Positions 6,356-15,513 of a stretch of DNA of 64,000 nucleotides are shown here, in pieces (positions within the stretch are counted from its first letter, which is position 1; each line of letters begins with the position of its first letter). A model generated the notes under the pieces. That model did no database searches. It saw only the letters and a list, made by a program, of their open reading frames with translations, and had not been told where the DNA came from. This stretch comes from Uliginosibacterium gangwonense DSM 18521 (GTDB lineage: Bacteria > Pseudomonadota > Gammaproteobacteria > Burkholderiales > Rhodocyclaceae). Made by a program: the position numbers and the translations under genes. The stretch spans positions 109,576 to 173,575 of the forward strand of contig NZ_KB892857.1 in NCBI RefSeq assembly GCF_000373965.1, given 5' to 3'.

Positions 6356-8833
6356 ATGAAAATCATCATCGTAGGCGGTGTGGCAGGTGGCGCCACCGCT
6401 GCAGCACGGTTAAGACGCGAAAGCGAAGCGGCGCAGATCATTTTGGTCGAGCGCGGCCCCTATATCAGCTTTGCCAACTGTGGTCTGCCTTATCACATCT
6501 CCGGCGCGATTGCCGAGCGCGAGCAGTTGCTGGTCAGTAGTGCCGAGGCTTTTCATGCCCGCTACCGGGTGGATGTCCGTGCCAAGACCGAGGCGCTGGG
6601 GATTGACCGTGTGGCCAAGACCTTGCGCCTGCGCAACCTTTCCACGGGTGAGGAGTATGACGAGAGCTACGACCGGCTGCTGCTCTCGCCCGGTGCGGAA
6701 CCGATCCGCCCGCGCCTGCCCGGCATTGATTCGCCACGCATTTTCAGTCTGCGCAACATCCCGGACCTGGACCGGATCATGGCCCATATCAAGGAGGCAC
6801 AGCCGCGCCGCGCCGTGGTGATTGGTGGCGGCTTCATCGGCATTGAGGTTGCCGAAAACCTGCTTGAGCGCGGCATGTTCGTCACTCTGGTGGAAGGGGC
6901 GGACCAGATCCTCGCCCCGCTCGACCCGGAAATGGCGGCGATTGTTCATGCCCACATGCGTGAAAAGCAGGTGGAGCTGTATCTGTCGGCCAAAGTGGAG
7001 GGTTTCGAGGACAAGACGGATTACTGCACCGTTTTTCTGGAAAACGGCAAACGCCTGCAGGCCGATCTGATCATTCTGGCCATCGGCGTGCGCCCGGAAA
7101 CCACGCTTGCCCGCGCGGCCGGGCTGGAACTGGGGGCCACCGGGGGCATCCGTGTCAATGAATGGCTGCAGACCTCCGACCCGGCCATCTACGCCGTGGG
7201 TGACGCCATCGAAGTCACCCAGAAGCTTTCTGGCACACAGGCCTTGATCCCGCTGGCAGGCCCGGCCAACCGCCAGGGCCGCATCGCGGCAGACAATATG
7301 CGGGGCGGCGAGCCCACGCCTTACCGGGGCACACAGGGTACGGCGATCCTGAAAGCTTTCGACCTCGCCGCTGGTAGTACCGGCCTCAATGAAAAGCAGC
7401 TCCGCGCGGCAGGCGTGGCGTACCTGGCTAGCATCACGCATGGTGGCTCCCACGCTTCCTACTACCCTGGCGCGATGCCTTTGAGCATCAAGCTGCTCTA
7501 CACACCCGAAGGGCAGATCCTGGGGGCGCAGGCGGTCGGGATGGATGGCGTGGACAAGCGCATCGACGTGATCGCCACCGCGATCCACGCCGGATTGAAG
7601 GTGGAGGAACTGGCTGATCTGGAGCTGGCCTACGCACCACCTTTCAGCTCTGCCAAAGACCCGGTCAATATCGCCGGTTACGTGGCAGGCAACGTGCTGC
7701 ATGCCGGGCAGAAGATGATTGCCTGGGACGAACTCCAGCGTAGCGAGCGCGGCGGTCTGCAGCTCATCGATGTGCGTACCCGCGAGGAATACAGCCTGGG
7801 CAGCATTGCCGGGGCACACCATATCGACCTCAACACCCTGCGCGAGCACTTAGGCGAGCTTGACCCGGTCAAGCCGACAGTGGTGTTCTGCCAGGTCGGC
7901 CTGCGCGGCTATCTGGCAAGCCGCATCCTGCAACAGGCGGGCTTCAAGGATGTGCGCAACCTTTCCGGGGGTTACAAAACCTGGTCCTTCGCCGTAGAAA
8001 AGCAATCCAACCCGGATATTTTTGACTACGAAGACATCAAGCGTCGTGAGGCCACACCGACTCCCCCCAGCTACGGGATGAGCCCACAGCCCGGTCCCCG
8101 GCAGAAGCTCAATGCCATGGGCCTGCAATGCCCCGGCCCGATTCTCAAGACTTTCAAGGCCATGGAAGCCTTGGAGGTGGGTGAGGAGCTTGAAGTGCTC
8201 AGCTCCGACCCGGCTTTTGCCCGCGACATCCGCGCCTGGGCCCAGAAGACCGGGCACGCCCTGCTGGAAGTCGCTCAAGACAAAGGCACCATTACCGCCG
8301 TGCTACGCAAGGGCGCCCCGCTTGTCGCCCCCCAGGCCAGCGCAACAGCATTGCCCGCACGTGAGCAAACAACGCTTGTGGTGTTCTCTGCCGATCTCGA
8401 CAAAGTAATGGCCAGCCTGATCATCGCCAACGGTGCGATGGCCATGGGCAAGCCGGTGGCGCTGTTCTTCACCTTCTGGGGGCTGAACGTGCTGCGCCGC
8501 GACGATCCGCCTGCACTAGATAAATCTTTCATGGATCGCATGTTCGGCATGATGATGCCTGCCGGAGTGAGCAAGCTGAATTCGATCTCGAAGATGAACT
8601 TTGCGGGCATGGGCGCCAAGCTCATCCGCAAGGTGATGCGTGACAAGCGGGTTGAAGAGGCTGCGCAATTGTTGCGCAATCTCCAGGAGGGTGGTGCCCA
8701 GCTCATCGCCTGCCAGATGTCGATGGATGTGATGGGCATCCGCCACGAGGAACTGATTGATGGCGTGGAGATCGGTGGTGTCGCCGCCTTCCTGGCTGAA
8801 GCGCACCAATCGGCCACCACCCTGTTCATCTGA
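6356..8833 (+). CDS. CoA-disulfide reductase / rhodanese / TusA / DsrE-like fusion protein
   Basis: An 825-residue cytoplasmic flavoprotein with four domains. Residues 1-320 form an FAD/NAD(P)-binding disulfide reductase (GGVAGGATAA dinucleotide motif; SFANCGLPY with redox Cys42), followed by the dimerisation domain to about residue 445. A rhodanese domain (about 455-550) has its active Cys512 in VFCQVGLRG. A TusA-like domain (about 583-650) carries the CPGP motif with Cys592. A DsrE/F-like domain fills the last 150 residues (VVFSADLDKVMASLIIANGAM). Enzymes of this family reduce CoA disulfides or persulfides, and the added domains are sulfur-transfer modules, so the protein probably channels sulfane sulfur on one chain. 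It is a single-gene unit with its own promoter and a strong terminator. Confidence 0.92.
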   Translation: MKIIIVGGVAGGATAAARLRRESEAAQIILVERGPYISFANCGLPYHISGAIAEREQLLVSSAEAFHARYRVDVRAKTEALGIDRVAKTLRLRNLSTGEEYDESYDRLLLSPGAEPIRPRLPGIDSPRIFSLRNIPDLDRIMAHIKEAQPRRAVVIGGGFIGIEVAENLLERGMFVTLVEGADQILAPLDPEMAAIVHAHMREKQVELYLSAKVEGFEDKTDYCTVFLENGKRLQADLIILAIGVRPETTLARAAGLELGATGGIRVNEWLQTSDPAIYAVGDAIEVTQKLSGTQALIPLAGPANRQGRIAADNMRGGEPTPYRGTQGTAILKAFDLAAGSTGLNEKQLRAAGVAYLASITHGGSHASYYPGAMPLSIKLLYTPEGQILGAQAVGMDGVDKRIDVIATAIHAGLKVEELADLELAYAPPFSSAKDPVNIAGYVAGNVLHAGQKMIAWDELQRSERGGLQLIDVRTREEYSLGSIAGAHHIDLNTLREHLGELDPVKPTVVFCQVGLRGYLASRILQQAGFKDVRNLSGGYKTWSFAVEKQSNPDIFDYEDIKRREATPTPPSYGMSPQPGPRQKLNAMGLQCPGPILKTFKAMEALEVGEELEVLSSDPAFARDIRAWAQKTGHALLEVAQDKGTITAVLRKGAPLVAPQASATALPAREQTTLVVFSADLDKVMASLIIANGAMAMGKPVALFFTFWGLNVLRRDDPPALDKSFMDRMFGMMMPAGVSKLNSISKMNFAGMGAKLIRKVMRDKRVEEAAQLLRNLQEGGAQLIACQMSMDVMGIRHEELIDGVEIGGVAAFLAEAHQSATTLFI

Positions 8834-8844
8834 TCGGTTGATCC

Positions 8845-8884
8845 AAACAGCCCCGTCCGGGATGGGCGGGGCTGTTTCGTTTTT
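8845..8884 (+). terminator. Rho-independent terminator after the reductase fusion gene
   Basis: AAACAGCCCCG pairs with CGGGGCTGTTT around a short loop and is followed by CGTTTTT. It begins 12 bases after the stop at 8833. Confidence 0.85.
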
Positions 8885-8912
8885 ACAGTACCAAACACCT
8901 GCTGGCCTTACA

Positions 8913-10304
8913 ATGACGGCCATGAACGCCAAACCACCCTCACGCCCCTCGTCGCGCGGCCCTTCGGCACGCCCGCATTCTTCTTCCCGCAGCCGTGCTC
9001 CGGCCCTGCCGCCCTTGCCTGCCGGTTCGCTGGCAGAAGCCTTCAGCGTGGCTTCAGATGGCCTCAAGGCGGTACTGGATGGCTACGCACTCAATGATGG
9101 TCTGTATGGGCTCTGGCAAGCCTACCCGGAGCTGACTCCGGCAGGCCGTGGCGCCGTGCAGGATCTGCTCTATGGCAGCCTGCGGGATTTTGGCCGGGGA
9201 ACCGCCATTCTGGAGGTTCTGCTCTCCAGCCCGATCAGCGAGAAGCGCATCACGGCGCTGCTGCTCGTGGCCCTGTACCGCCTGGAAACCCGCCCGGATA
9301 CCGCGCATACCGTGGTGGACCAGGCTGTTGAAGCTGCAGCAAGGCTGGCGGGCGGCAACTTCAAGGGGTTGGTCAATGGCGTGTTGCGCAACGCACTGCG
9401 GCGCTGGGATGAGCTTCTCCCAAAGCTGGACGCACAGGACGCCGCGCTCTGGCGCCACCCACAGTGGTGGGTGGATTCGGTGCGCCGCAACTGGCCAGAG
9501 CAATGGCAGGCTATCCTGCAGGCCAACAACAGCCATCCGCCGATGAGCCTGCGCATCAACCGGCGGCGCATTGATCCGCACGCCTACCGCAGCCGCCTTA
9601 CTGAAGCCGACATTGCCTTCACCGATCTGGGGCCTTGCGCCATCCAGTTGGCCGCCCCCTGCCCGGTCGCCCAGCTCCCCGGCTATGCCGAAGGGCTGGT
9701 TTCGGTGCAAGACTGGGGCGCCCAACAGGCCGCAGGCTTGCTGGACCTGCATGACGGCCTGCGGGTGCTGGATGCCTGTGCAGCCCCCGGTGGCAAAACT
9801 GCCGCGATGCTGGAACTGGCAGACCTCCATCTGGAAGCCCTGGAACTGGAGGGCCGGCGCGCCAGCCGCATCACGGAAGCCTTGAGCCGCCTGGGCTTGA
9901 GCGCAGACGTCCACACCGTAGACTGCCGCGATACTCAAAAGTGGTGGGATGGCACACCCTTCGACCGGATTTTGGCCGATGTTCCCTGCTCCGCCTCCGG
10001 GGTGGCGCGTCGCCACCCGGACATCAAATGGTTGCGTAGACCCCACGACATTGCGCATTTCGCAACAATTCAGGCTGAAATTCTGGATGCACTGTGGATA
10101 ACACTGGCGCCAGGCGGGAAAATGCTTTATCTCACATGTTCGCTCTTCCCAGAAGAGAACGGCAATCAGGTTGCGCGCTTCGCAACCCGCCATAAAGACT
10201 GTGTCCGCCTGCCGTTCGCTGACGGCGCCTTTGAGAAACAATTGACGCCTTGCCCGCAGCATGATGGCTTTTACTTTGCACTGCTGGAGAAATCTGCTCG
10301 CTAG
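8913..10304 (+). CDS. rsmB: 16S rRNA (cytosine-967-C5)-methyltransferase RsmB
   Basis: A 463-residue protein with a basic, serine/proline-rich tail, an N-terminal NusB-like RNA-binding domain (about residues 40-170, with TAHTVVDQAVEAAARLAGG) and a C-terminal Rossmann methyltransferase. The SAM site is DACAAPGGKTAAMLEL. The two catalytic cysteines are in ADVPCSASGVARRHPD and LTCSLFPEENG. The enzyme methylates C967 of 16S rRNA. ATG at 8913 or 8922 are both possible; the frame extends further upstream into the terminator, which I excluded. It is followed by DUF4390, ntrY and ntrX with overlapping ends, a common betaproteobacterial order. Confidence 0.93.
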   Translation: MTAMNAKPPSRPSSRGPSARPHSSSRSRAPALPPLPAGSLAEAFSVASDGLKAVLDGYALNDGLYGLWQAYPELTPAGRGAVQDLLYGSLRDFGRGTAILEVLLSSPISEKRITALLLVALYRLETRPDTAHTVVDQAVEAAARLAGGNFKGLVNGVLRNALRRWDELLPKLDAQDAALWRHPQWWVDSVRRNWPEQWQAILQANNSHPPMSLRINRRRIDPHAYRSRLTEADIAFTDLGPCAIQLAAPCPVAQLPGYAEGLVSVQDWGAQQAAGLLDLHDGLRVLDACAAPGGKTAAMLELADLHLEALELEGRRASRITEALSRLGLSADVHTVDCRDTQKWWDGTPFDRILADVPCSASGVARRHPDIKWLRRPHDIAHFATIQAEILDALWITLAPGGKMLYLTCSLFPEENGNQVARFATRHKDCVRLPFADGAFEKQLTPCPQHDGFYFALLEKSAR

Positions 10305-10878
10305 CCTGCGCCGAGGCCTGTTTGGCCTGATGCTGCTGTGGGGCGTTGTGGCCATGCTGCCCGTGCCTGCCCATGCGGCGGGCAGCGTGGAGTTCCGCTA
10401 TGCAGAGCTGGTGGCCTCTGACCAGGACTACGTGATCAATGCCGCGATCAACCTGCAAAATAAGCCACGCCTGCAGGAGATGATCGAAGCAGGCGTCTCG
10501 GTGCCTTTCCGCGCCGAAGTCATCATCACCCGGCCGCGTTGGTATTGGTTCAATGAGACCATCTCGGAACGCTCGCTGGACCTGAAGCTCTCCTACCATG
10601 CGCTGACGCGCCAGTACCGGGTGTCCGTGGGCAACCTGCACCGTAACTTCACCTCCTACGATGAAGCCATGCGGGCTTTGCTGTCGCTGCACAACTGGGC
10701 GGTGGCGGATCGCTCACGGCTCAACGAGGGGGAATCCTACCAAGTGGGGCTGCGCTTCCGGCTGGACATAAATTCGCTGGCCAAACCCTTCCAGGTGGCG
10801 GCATTGGGTTCGCATGACCTGGATCTGAACACGGGATGGGTGACCTGGGTGCTCCAGGTGCCCAAAGACGCCCGATGA
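10261..10878 (+). CDS. DUF4390 periplasmic protein
   Basis: A 205-residue protein with an N-terminal signal sequence (hydrophobic core GLMLLWGVVAMLPVPAHAAG, cleavage near residue 39). The mature region contains FRAEVIITRPRWYWFNE and a LSYHALTRQYRVSVG segment typical of DUF4390 proteins that sit between rsmB and ntrY in betaproteobacteria. The function is unknown; conserved linkage to the NtrY-type kinase suggests a partner in envelope signalling. The ATG at 10261 lies inside the last 44 bases of rsmB in another frame, and an ATG at 10330 is an alternative but would shorten the signal peptide. Its stop overlaps the ntrY start (ATGA). Confidence 0.8.
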   Translation: MMAFTLHCWRNLLASLRRGLFGLMLLWGVVAMLPVPAHAAGSVEFRYAELVASDQDYVINAAINLQNKPRLQEMIEAGVSVPFRAEVIITRPRWYWFNETISERSLDLKLSYHALTRQYRVSVGNLHRNFTSYDEAMRALLSLHNWAVADRSRLNEGESYQVGLRFRLDINSLAKPFQVAALGSHDLDLNTGWVTWVLQVPKDAR

Positions 10879-12989
10879 AACGCCTGCTGATCATCACCTC
10901 GGCAGCCGGGGCGATCCTGCTTTTCCTGCTCGCTTCTGCTGGGGCCAACACCTCGCTGTTCTCGCACAACTACCCGGTACTGCTGGGCCTGAACCTGTGT
11001 CTGGCACTGGGGCTGGCCATCATGGTGGGCATTCAGTTGCACCGCCTGCGCGAGGAGTACCGCCACCGCCAGTTCGGCTCCCGCCTCAAGCTCAAGCTGA
11101 TCGGCATGTTCGTGCTGTTGGCCGTGGTGCCAGGAGCCATCATTTATCTGGTATCGGTGCAATTTGCGGTGCGCTCCATCGAGTCCTGGTACAACGTCAA
11201 GATCGACACAACCCTCAACTCCGGGATTGAGCTGGGGCGCACAGCCTTGGACGCCCTGCTCGACCAGCTTGGCGAACGTACCCGCAATCTGGCCCTGGAG
11301 ATGAGCGACGCAGCCACGCCTCCCGGCTATCCGGCGCTTGCCCGCGCACGTGACCAACTCAATGCCGATGAGGTCAGCCTGATCTCCAGCAGTGGGCGGG
11401 TACTCAGTTCCACAGGGGAGACCGATGGCAAGCTCCAGCCCGACCCCCTCCCCGCCACCTTGCTGCGGCAGGCCAGGGTGGGGCATGGGTATCGCGCCAT
11501 CGAGGGGGAAGGCACCCAGCTGATGATGCGTGTGGTGGTGCCGATTTCCAGCCGCCAGTTTTCCTCCACGCCACTACTCTTGCAGGTACGCGCTCCGGTT
11601 CCCAGTGCGCTGGCCGAAAGCGCGGAAAGCATCCAGGAGTTACACCGCAACTACCAGGAGCTGCTGCTGGCGCGCCAGGGGCTCAAACGCATCTATGTGA
11701 TCACCCTGACGCTGGCCCTGCTGCTGGCGGTGTTCACCGCCATCGTGCTGGCCTTTGTGTTTGCGCGCTCGCTCTCGGCGCCGCTGTCGATCATTGCCGA
11801 AGGCACCCAGGCAGTGGCCTCGGGCGACTTTTCCCCCCGGCAGGCCCTGCCTGCACGGGATGAGTTGGGGGTACTGACCCAATCCTTCAACCGCATGACC
11901 CGCCAGTTGCAAGATGCCCGCGTGCAGGCCGAGCAGCATCGCGCTGCGGTCGATGCGGCCCGTGCCTATCTGGAAAGTGTGCTGGGCAACCTCTCGGCCG
12001 GGGTGTTGGCCTTCTCGCCCGAAGGCATGCTCAAAGCCGCCAACATGGGGGCGATGACAATCCTGCGTGACGACCTGACCGATTACGAGAAGATGCCGCT
12101 GTCCGACTGGGACTCACACGCCACCTTCCGCGAGGCAGTACTGTCTGGCTTTGCCGAAAACGACAAGGACTGGCAGAAGCAGATTGAGATCCAGCGCGAA
12201 GAGGGGCAGGTGCAGACACTCCTGCTGCACGGCTCGCGCCTGCCGGAAGCGTCGGGCGGGGGCTATGTGATCGTCTGCGACGACATCACCGAGTTGCTGT
12301 CGGCCCAGCGCAATGCGGCCTGGGCCGAAGTGGCCCGCCGGCTGGCCCACGAGATCAAGAATCCGCTCACGCCAATCCAGCTCTCCGCCGAGCGCCTGGA
12401 ACATAAGCTCTCGGACAAACTCAACGAGCAAGACCGCAGCATGCTGGCGCGCTCGACCCAGACCATCGTCAATCAGGTGGAGGCGATGAAGAATCTGGTC
12501 AACAGTTTCCGCGATTACGCCAAACTGCCCCCGCCGAAACTCGCCACAGTCGACCTGAACGCCTTGCTGCATGAAATCCTGGTGCTGTATGAAAGCTCGC
12601 GTGTGCCGGTGGCGGTGGAATATGGTGAGGACATTCCACAGGTCAAGGCCGACGCCAGCCAGCTGCGCCAAGTGATCCACAATCTGTTGCAGAATGCTCA
12701 GGACGCGGTGGCCGAGCGTCCCCAACCGTGGGTAGGAGTTGAGACGCGACGCGACGGGCGGCGGGTGGAACTGATCGTGCGTGACAGTGGCAGCGGTTTT
12801 CCGCCTGCGATCATCAATCGGGCGCTGGAACCCTACGTCACCACCAAACCACGCGGTTCGGGCCTGGGACTGGCGATTGTGCGCAAGATCATGGATGAAC
12901 ACCGTGGCGAAGTATTGATCGGCAACCACGAAAACGGGGGGGCCGAAGTCAGAATCCGCTTGCGTCTGGCTGATCCAGACAAAGCCTAA
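10875..12989 (+). CDS. ntrY: NtrY-type sensor histidine kinase
   Basis: A 704-residue inner-membrane kinase. Transmembrane segments lie near residues 1-25, 35-55, 75-100 and 270-300, with a periplasmic domain between the last two. A HAMP domain follows (RSLSAPLSIIAEG), then a PAS domain. The HisKA domain has RRLAHEIKNPLTPIQ with phospho-accepting His492. The ATPase domain has the N box (HNLLQNAQDA) and the G boxes (DSGSGF, GSGLGLAI). NtrY kinases pair with NtrX and have been tied to nitrogen or redox and envelope signals. Start ATG 10875 overlaps the previous stop. The short inverted-repeat element at 12991 lies right after its stop, separating it from its partner gene. Confidence 0.92.
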   Translation: MKRLLIITSAAGAILLFLLASAGANTSLFSHNYPVLLGLNLCLALGLAIMVGIQLHRLREEYRHRQFGSRLKLKLIGMFVLLAVVPGAIIYLVSVQFAVRSIESWYNVKIDTTLNSGIELGRTALDALLDQLGERTRNLALEMSDAATPPGYPALARARDQLNADEVSLISSSGRVLSSTGETDGKLQPDPLPATLLRQARVGHGYRAIEGEGTQLMMRVVVPISSRQFSSTPLLLQVRAPVPSALAESAESIQELHRNYQELLLARQGLKRIYVITLTLALLLAVFTAIVLAFVFARSLSAPLSIIAEGTQAVASGDFSPRQALPARDELGVLTQSFNRMTRQLQDARVQAEQHRAAVDAARAYLESVLGNLSAGVLAFSPEGMLKAANMGAMTILRDDLTDYEKMPLSDWDSHATFREAVLSGFAENDKDWQKQIEIQREEGQVQTLLLHGSRLPEASGGGYVIVCDDITELLSAQRNAAWAEVARRLAHEIKNPLTPIQLSAERLEHKLSDKLNEQDRSMLARSTQTIVNQVEAMKNLVNSFRDYAKLPPPKLATVDLNALLHEILVLYESSRVPVAVEYGEDIPQVKADASQLRQVIHNLLQNAQDAVAERPQPWVGVETRRDGRRVELIVRDSGSGFPPAIINRALEPYVTTKPRGSGLGLAIVRKIMDEHRGEVLIGNHENGGAEVRIRLRLADPDKA

Positions 12990-12990
12990 A

Positions 12991-13040
12991 AACCTGTTCA
13001 AGGTCTGTAATCACAGCCTCACGGCAAGATCATGAACAGG
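12991..13040. repeat. Short copy of the TIR repeat family (copy 1)
   Basis: AACCTGTTCA at the left faces TGAACAGG at the right. The reverse complement shares the end sequences CCTGTTCATgATCTTGC and TACAG-TGAACAGG with the longer copies at 36458-36589 and 62895-63108. At about 50 bp it looks like an internal-deletion derivative lying just after the ntrY stop codon. Confidence 0.6.
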
Positions 13041-13051
13041 GCTTAAGACCC

Positions 13052-13069
13052 CCTAGGGAAGACCCTAGG
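13052..13069. promoter_or_regulatory. Perfect inverted repeat upstream of the ntrX-type gene
   Basis: CCTAGGG-aaga-CCCTAGG is a perfect 7-bp dyad 68 bases before the ATG at 13137. It could be an operator for an autoregulator or a small hairpin. CCTAGG is rare in GC-rich proteobacterial DNA, so chance is less likely. Confidence 0.35.
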
Positions 13070-13136
13070 CCTGCATAGAGCTGCAAACCCCTAAACGGGT
13101 GTTGCCAAATCACAACACTGTGGTAGCCTTTCCACT

Positions 13137-14372
13137 ATGGCAAAGATATTGGTTGTTGATGACGAAATTGGCATCCGCGAGCTGTTGCGCGAGATTCTGA
13201 ATGATGAAGGGCATGATGTCGTGCTGGCAGAAAACGCTGCCGTTGCACGCATTGCGCGGCAAAGCGCCCGCCCCGATCTGGTTCTGCTCGACATCTGGAT
13301 GCCCGACACGGATGGGGTCACCCTGCTCAAGGAGTGGGTGGCTACCGGCATGCTGACCATGCCCGTCCTGATGATGTCAGGCCACGGCACGATTGACACG
13401 GCCGTTGAAGCCATTCGGCTCGGGGCGCTGGATTTCCTGGAAAAACCGATTGCCTTGCAAAAGCTGCTCGCCGCCGTCAAACGTGGCCTGCAACAACAAC
13501 CCACCAAGGCCCAGACCCACCTGACCCTGGCGGCCTTCACCCGCTCGGCAGCCCTGCGCGATCTGCGCAAGCGGCTCGATCAGGTGGTACAGAAGTCCCG
13601 CATCGTACTGCTGCGCGTGAGTGCCGGTTCAATGGCGGAATTGTGCGCCCGCAGTCTGCAGGTGGCCGGAACTGGCTGGCTAGACCTGGGGGCACTGACC
13701 CAACCCATCGAGCTGCACCTGCTGGAAGCCAACCGGGGGGGCGTGATCTATGTGGAGAACATTGCGCTGCTGACCCGCTCACAGCAGCGTAACCTCTCCT
13801 TCGTGGTCGAACGGCTCGACAAGTATGACCTGCGCCTGGTTGCTGCCGCAGCCTGCCAGCCGGAGGACTTGCTGCAAGAATCCTGGGACCCCTTGCTGGT
13901 GCGTCGCCTGTTTGAAATCACGCTGGTGCCGCCTTCCTTGCTGGAACTCAAAGACGACGTGCCGGAGATCGCCAGTCACCTGCTCAATCATCTGATCGCA
14001 GCAGGAGAGATCAGCCCGCACAACTTCTCCACCGCCGCGTTGAACGCCCTGCGCAACATCCCTTGGATGGGCGGTTTTGCCGAACTACGGGCGGCGATCC
14101 GCTCCCTGGCTCTGGGCGCCCTCGACAATGAAATCGGCCCGGATGAGGTCAATCGTTTCGTCTCCAAATCCTCGGTCGCCTCTCTGGCTCTGCCATTGGA
14201 CGAGCCCTTGCGTGTGGCGCGTGAGGCGTTTGAGCGCCTGTACTTCGAACACCACCTGAAGCTGGAGGATGGCAACATCACCCGGGTGGCCGAGAAGAGC
14301 GGGCTGGAGCGCACCCACCTGTATCGCAAACTCAAGCAACTGGGGATTCCGGTCGGGCGCAAAGCGGATTAG
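13137..14372 (+). CDS. ntrX: NtrX-like response regulator with degenerate AAA+ domain
   Basis: A 411-residue regulator. The receiver domain (residues 1-120) has acidic pocket DDE at 8-10, phospho-acceptor Asp52 in LLDIWMPDTDG and K102-type EKPI. The C-terminus (about 365-408) is a Fis-type helix-turn-helix (NITRVAEKSGLERTHLYRKL). The middle corresponds to the sigma-54 AAA+ domain but lacks the Walker A G-x4-GK[ST] motif (VLLRVSAGSMAEL instead) and has VIYVENIALL where Walker B is expected. The GAFTGA loop region is deleted. ATP hydrolysis and sigma-54 activation therefore look impossible, and it probably acts as a DNA-binding regulator that does not remodel RNA polymerase. It is the partner of the kinase upstream. 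Confidence 0.88.
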   Translation: MAKILVVDDEIGIRELLREILNDEGHDVVLAENAAVARIARQSARPDLVLLDIWMPDTDGVTLLKEWVATGMLTMPVLMMSGHGTIDTAVEAIRLGALDFLEKPIALQKLLAAVKRGLQQQPTKAQTHLTLAAFTRSAALRDLRKRLDQVVQKSRIVLLRVSAGSMAELCARSLQVAGTGWLDLGALTQPIELHLLEANRGGVIYVENIALLTRSQQRNLSFVVERLDKYDLRLVAAAACQPEDLLQESWDPLLVRRLFEITLVPPSLLELKDDVPEIASHLLNHLIAAGEISPHNFSTAALNALRNIPWMGGFAELRAAIRSLALGALDNEIGPDEVNRFVSKSSVASLALPLDEPLRVAREAFERLYFEHHLKLEDGNITRVAEKSGLERTHLYRKLKQLGIPVGRKAD

Positions 14373-14505
14373 CCTGCCCAAAGAGGGGGAGCGCCCCCTC
14401 TTCACCTCCCACCACACATCGGAAATTGGCAAACAATCGCCTCAAGTGGCGCCTGTTTGCCCGTTTGCGTGATATTGCTCACCTTTTTGCATTGCCCTAG
14501 CCCGG

Positions 14506-14511
14506 TATAAT
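14506..14511 (+). promoter_or_regulatory. Candidate -10 element of ttcA
   Basis: A perfect TATAAT lies 28 bases before the ttcA ATG; no good -35 hexamer is seen at normal spacing. Confidence 0.35.
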
Positions 14512-14539
14512 CGGGGTAAATGTATAGGTGGCACATCGA

Positions 14540-15475
14540 ATGACGGCTCAGGAAGCACAGGAAATACAAGGGCTTGCACAGGACGAACTGTCCAATACCG
14601 TGCAACGCCTGAAAAAACGCCTTTTACGCGGGGTGGGGCAGGCCATTGCCGATTTCGGCATGATCGAAGAAGGCGATATGGTGCTGGTCTGCTGCTCAGG
14701 CGGCAAAGACTCCTTTGCCCTGCTGGATATGCTGCTGGCCCTGCAAAAGCGCGCGCCTGTGAGCTTCAGAGTCGTAGCCATGAATCTGGACCAGCGCCAG
14801 CCGGGTTTCCCTGCGGAGGTGCTGCCCGCCTATTTCGAATCGCTGGGGGTGGAATACAAGATCGTCACCGAGGATACCTATTCCATCGTCAAGGAAAAGA
14901 TTCCCGAGGGCAAAACCACCTGTTCGCTATGCTCACGGCTGCGTCGCGGCATCATCTATCGCACTGCTGCCGAACTGGGGGCCACCAAGATCGCCCTGGG
15001 CCACCATCGTGATGACATCATCGAGACCCTGTTCCTGAACATGTTCTTCGGCGGCAAGCTCAAGGCTATGCCGCCCAAGCTGCTCAGCGACAATGGTCAG
15101 CACATGGTCATCCGCCCGCTGGCCTACTGTGCCGAGAACGATATTGCCAAGTATGCACGGGCACGCGCCTTCCCCATCATCCCCTGCAACCTTTGCGGTT
15201 CGCAGGAGCAGGCGCAGCGCAAACAGATCAAAACCATGCTACATGAGTGGGAGCGCCAACATCCTGGGCGGACCGAATCCATTGCCACTGCCCTTAGGAA
15301 CGTAGTGCCGAGCCATCTGTGCGATGGCAACCTCTTTGGATTCCGGACACTCGCTGGTAGCGATGCTTCTCCATTGGGGGACACGGTTTTTGATCCACAG
15401 GACGAAGAGATTTCTCTCCCCTCCGGTATTCCGTCTGTCTCCACAATTCAATGGCTCGCTACACAGGCGGACTGA
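14540..15475 (+). CDS. ttcA: tRNA 2-thiocytidine biosynthesis protein TtcA
   Basis: A 311-residue cytoplasmic enzyme of the PP-loop ATPase family. The PP motif is CSGGKDS near residue 55. Two CxxC pairs, in [12 protein letters not shown] and [11 protein letters not shown], are the iron-sulfur ligands needed to thiolate cytidine-32 of certain tRNAs. ATG at 14540 is preferred over GTG at 14528, because AGGTGG at 14526-14531 is then correctly spaced as a ribosome-binding site. It follows ntrX on the same strand after 167 bases and has its own TATAAT. The tail beyond residue 290 ([15 protein letters not shown]) is unremarkable. Confidence 0.95.
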   Translation: MTAQEAQEIQGLAQDELSNTVQRLKKRLLRGVGQAIADFGMIEEGDMVLVCCSGGKDSFALLDMLLALQKRAPVSFRVVAMNLDQRQPGFPAEVLPAYFESLGVEYKIVTEDTYSIVKEKIPEGKTTCSLCSRLRRGIIYRTAAELGATKIALGHHRDDIIETLFLNMFFGGKLKAMPPKLLSDNGQHMVIRPLAYCAENDIAKYARARAFPIIPCNLCGSQEQAQRKQIKTMLHEWERQHPGRTESIATALRNVVPSHLCDGNLFGFRTLAGSDASPLGDTVFDPQDEEISLPSGIPSVSTIQWLATQAD

Positions 15476-15513
15476 AACCGATATCATAGAAACTTGGGAA
15501 TACAATACATAAA

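Noticed and set aside
6410-7849. 479-codon minus-strand open frame opposite the disulfide reductase gene
   Set aside because: It lies wholly antisense to a gene with complete conserved domains, has no recognisable motif or ribosome-binding site, and reflects the codon bias of GC-rich DNA.
9054-10355. 433-codon minus-strand open frame opposite rsmB
   Set aside because: Antisense shadow of rsmB; no family features.
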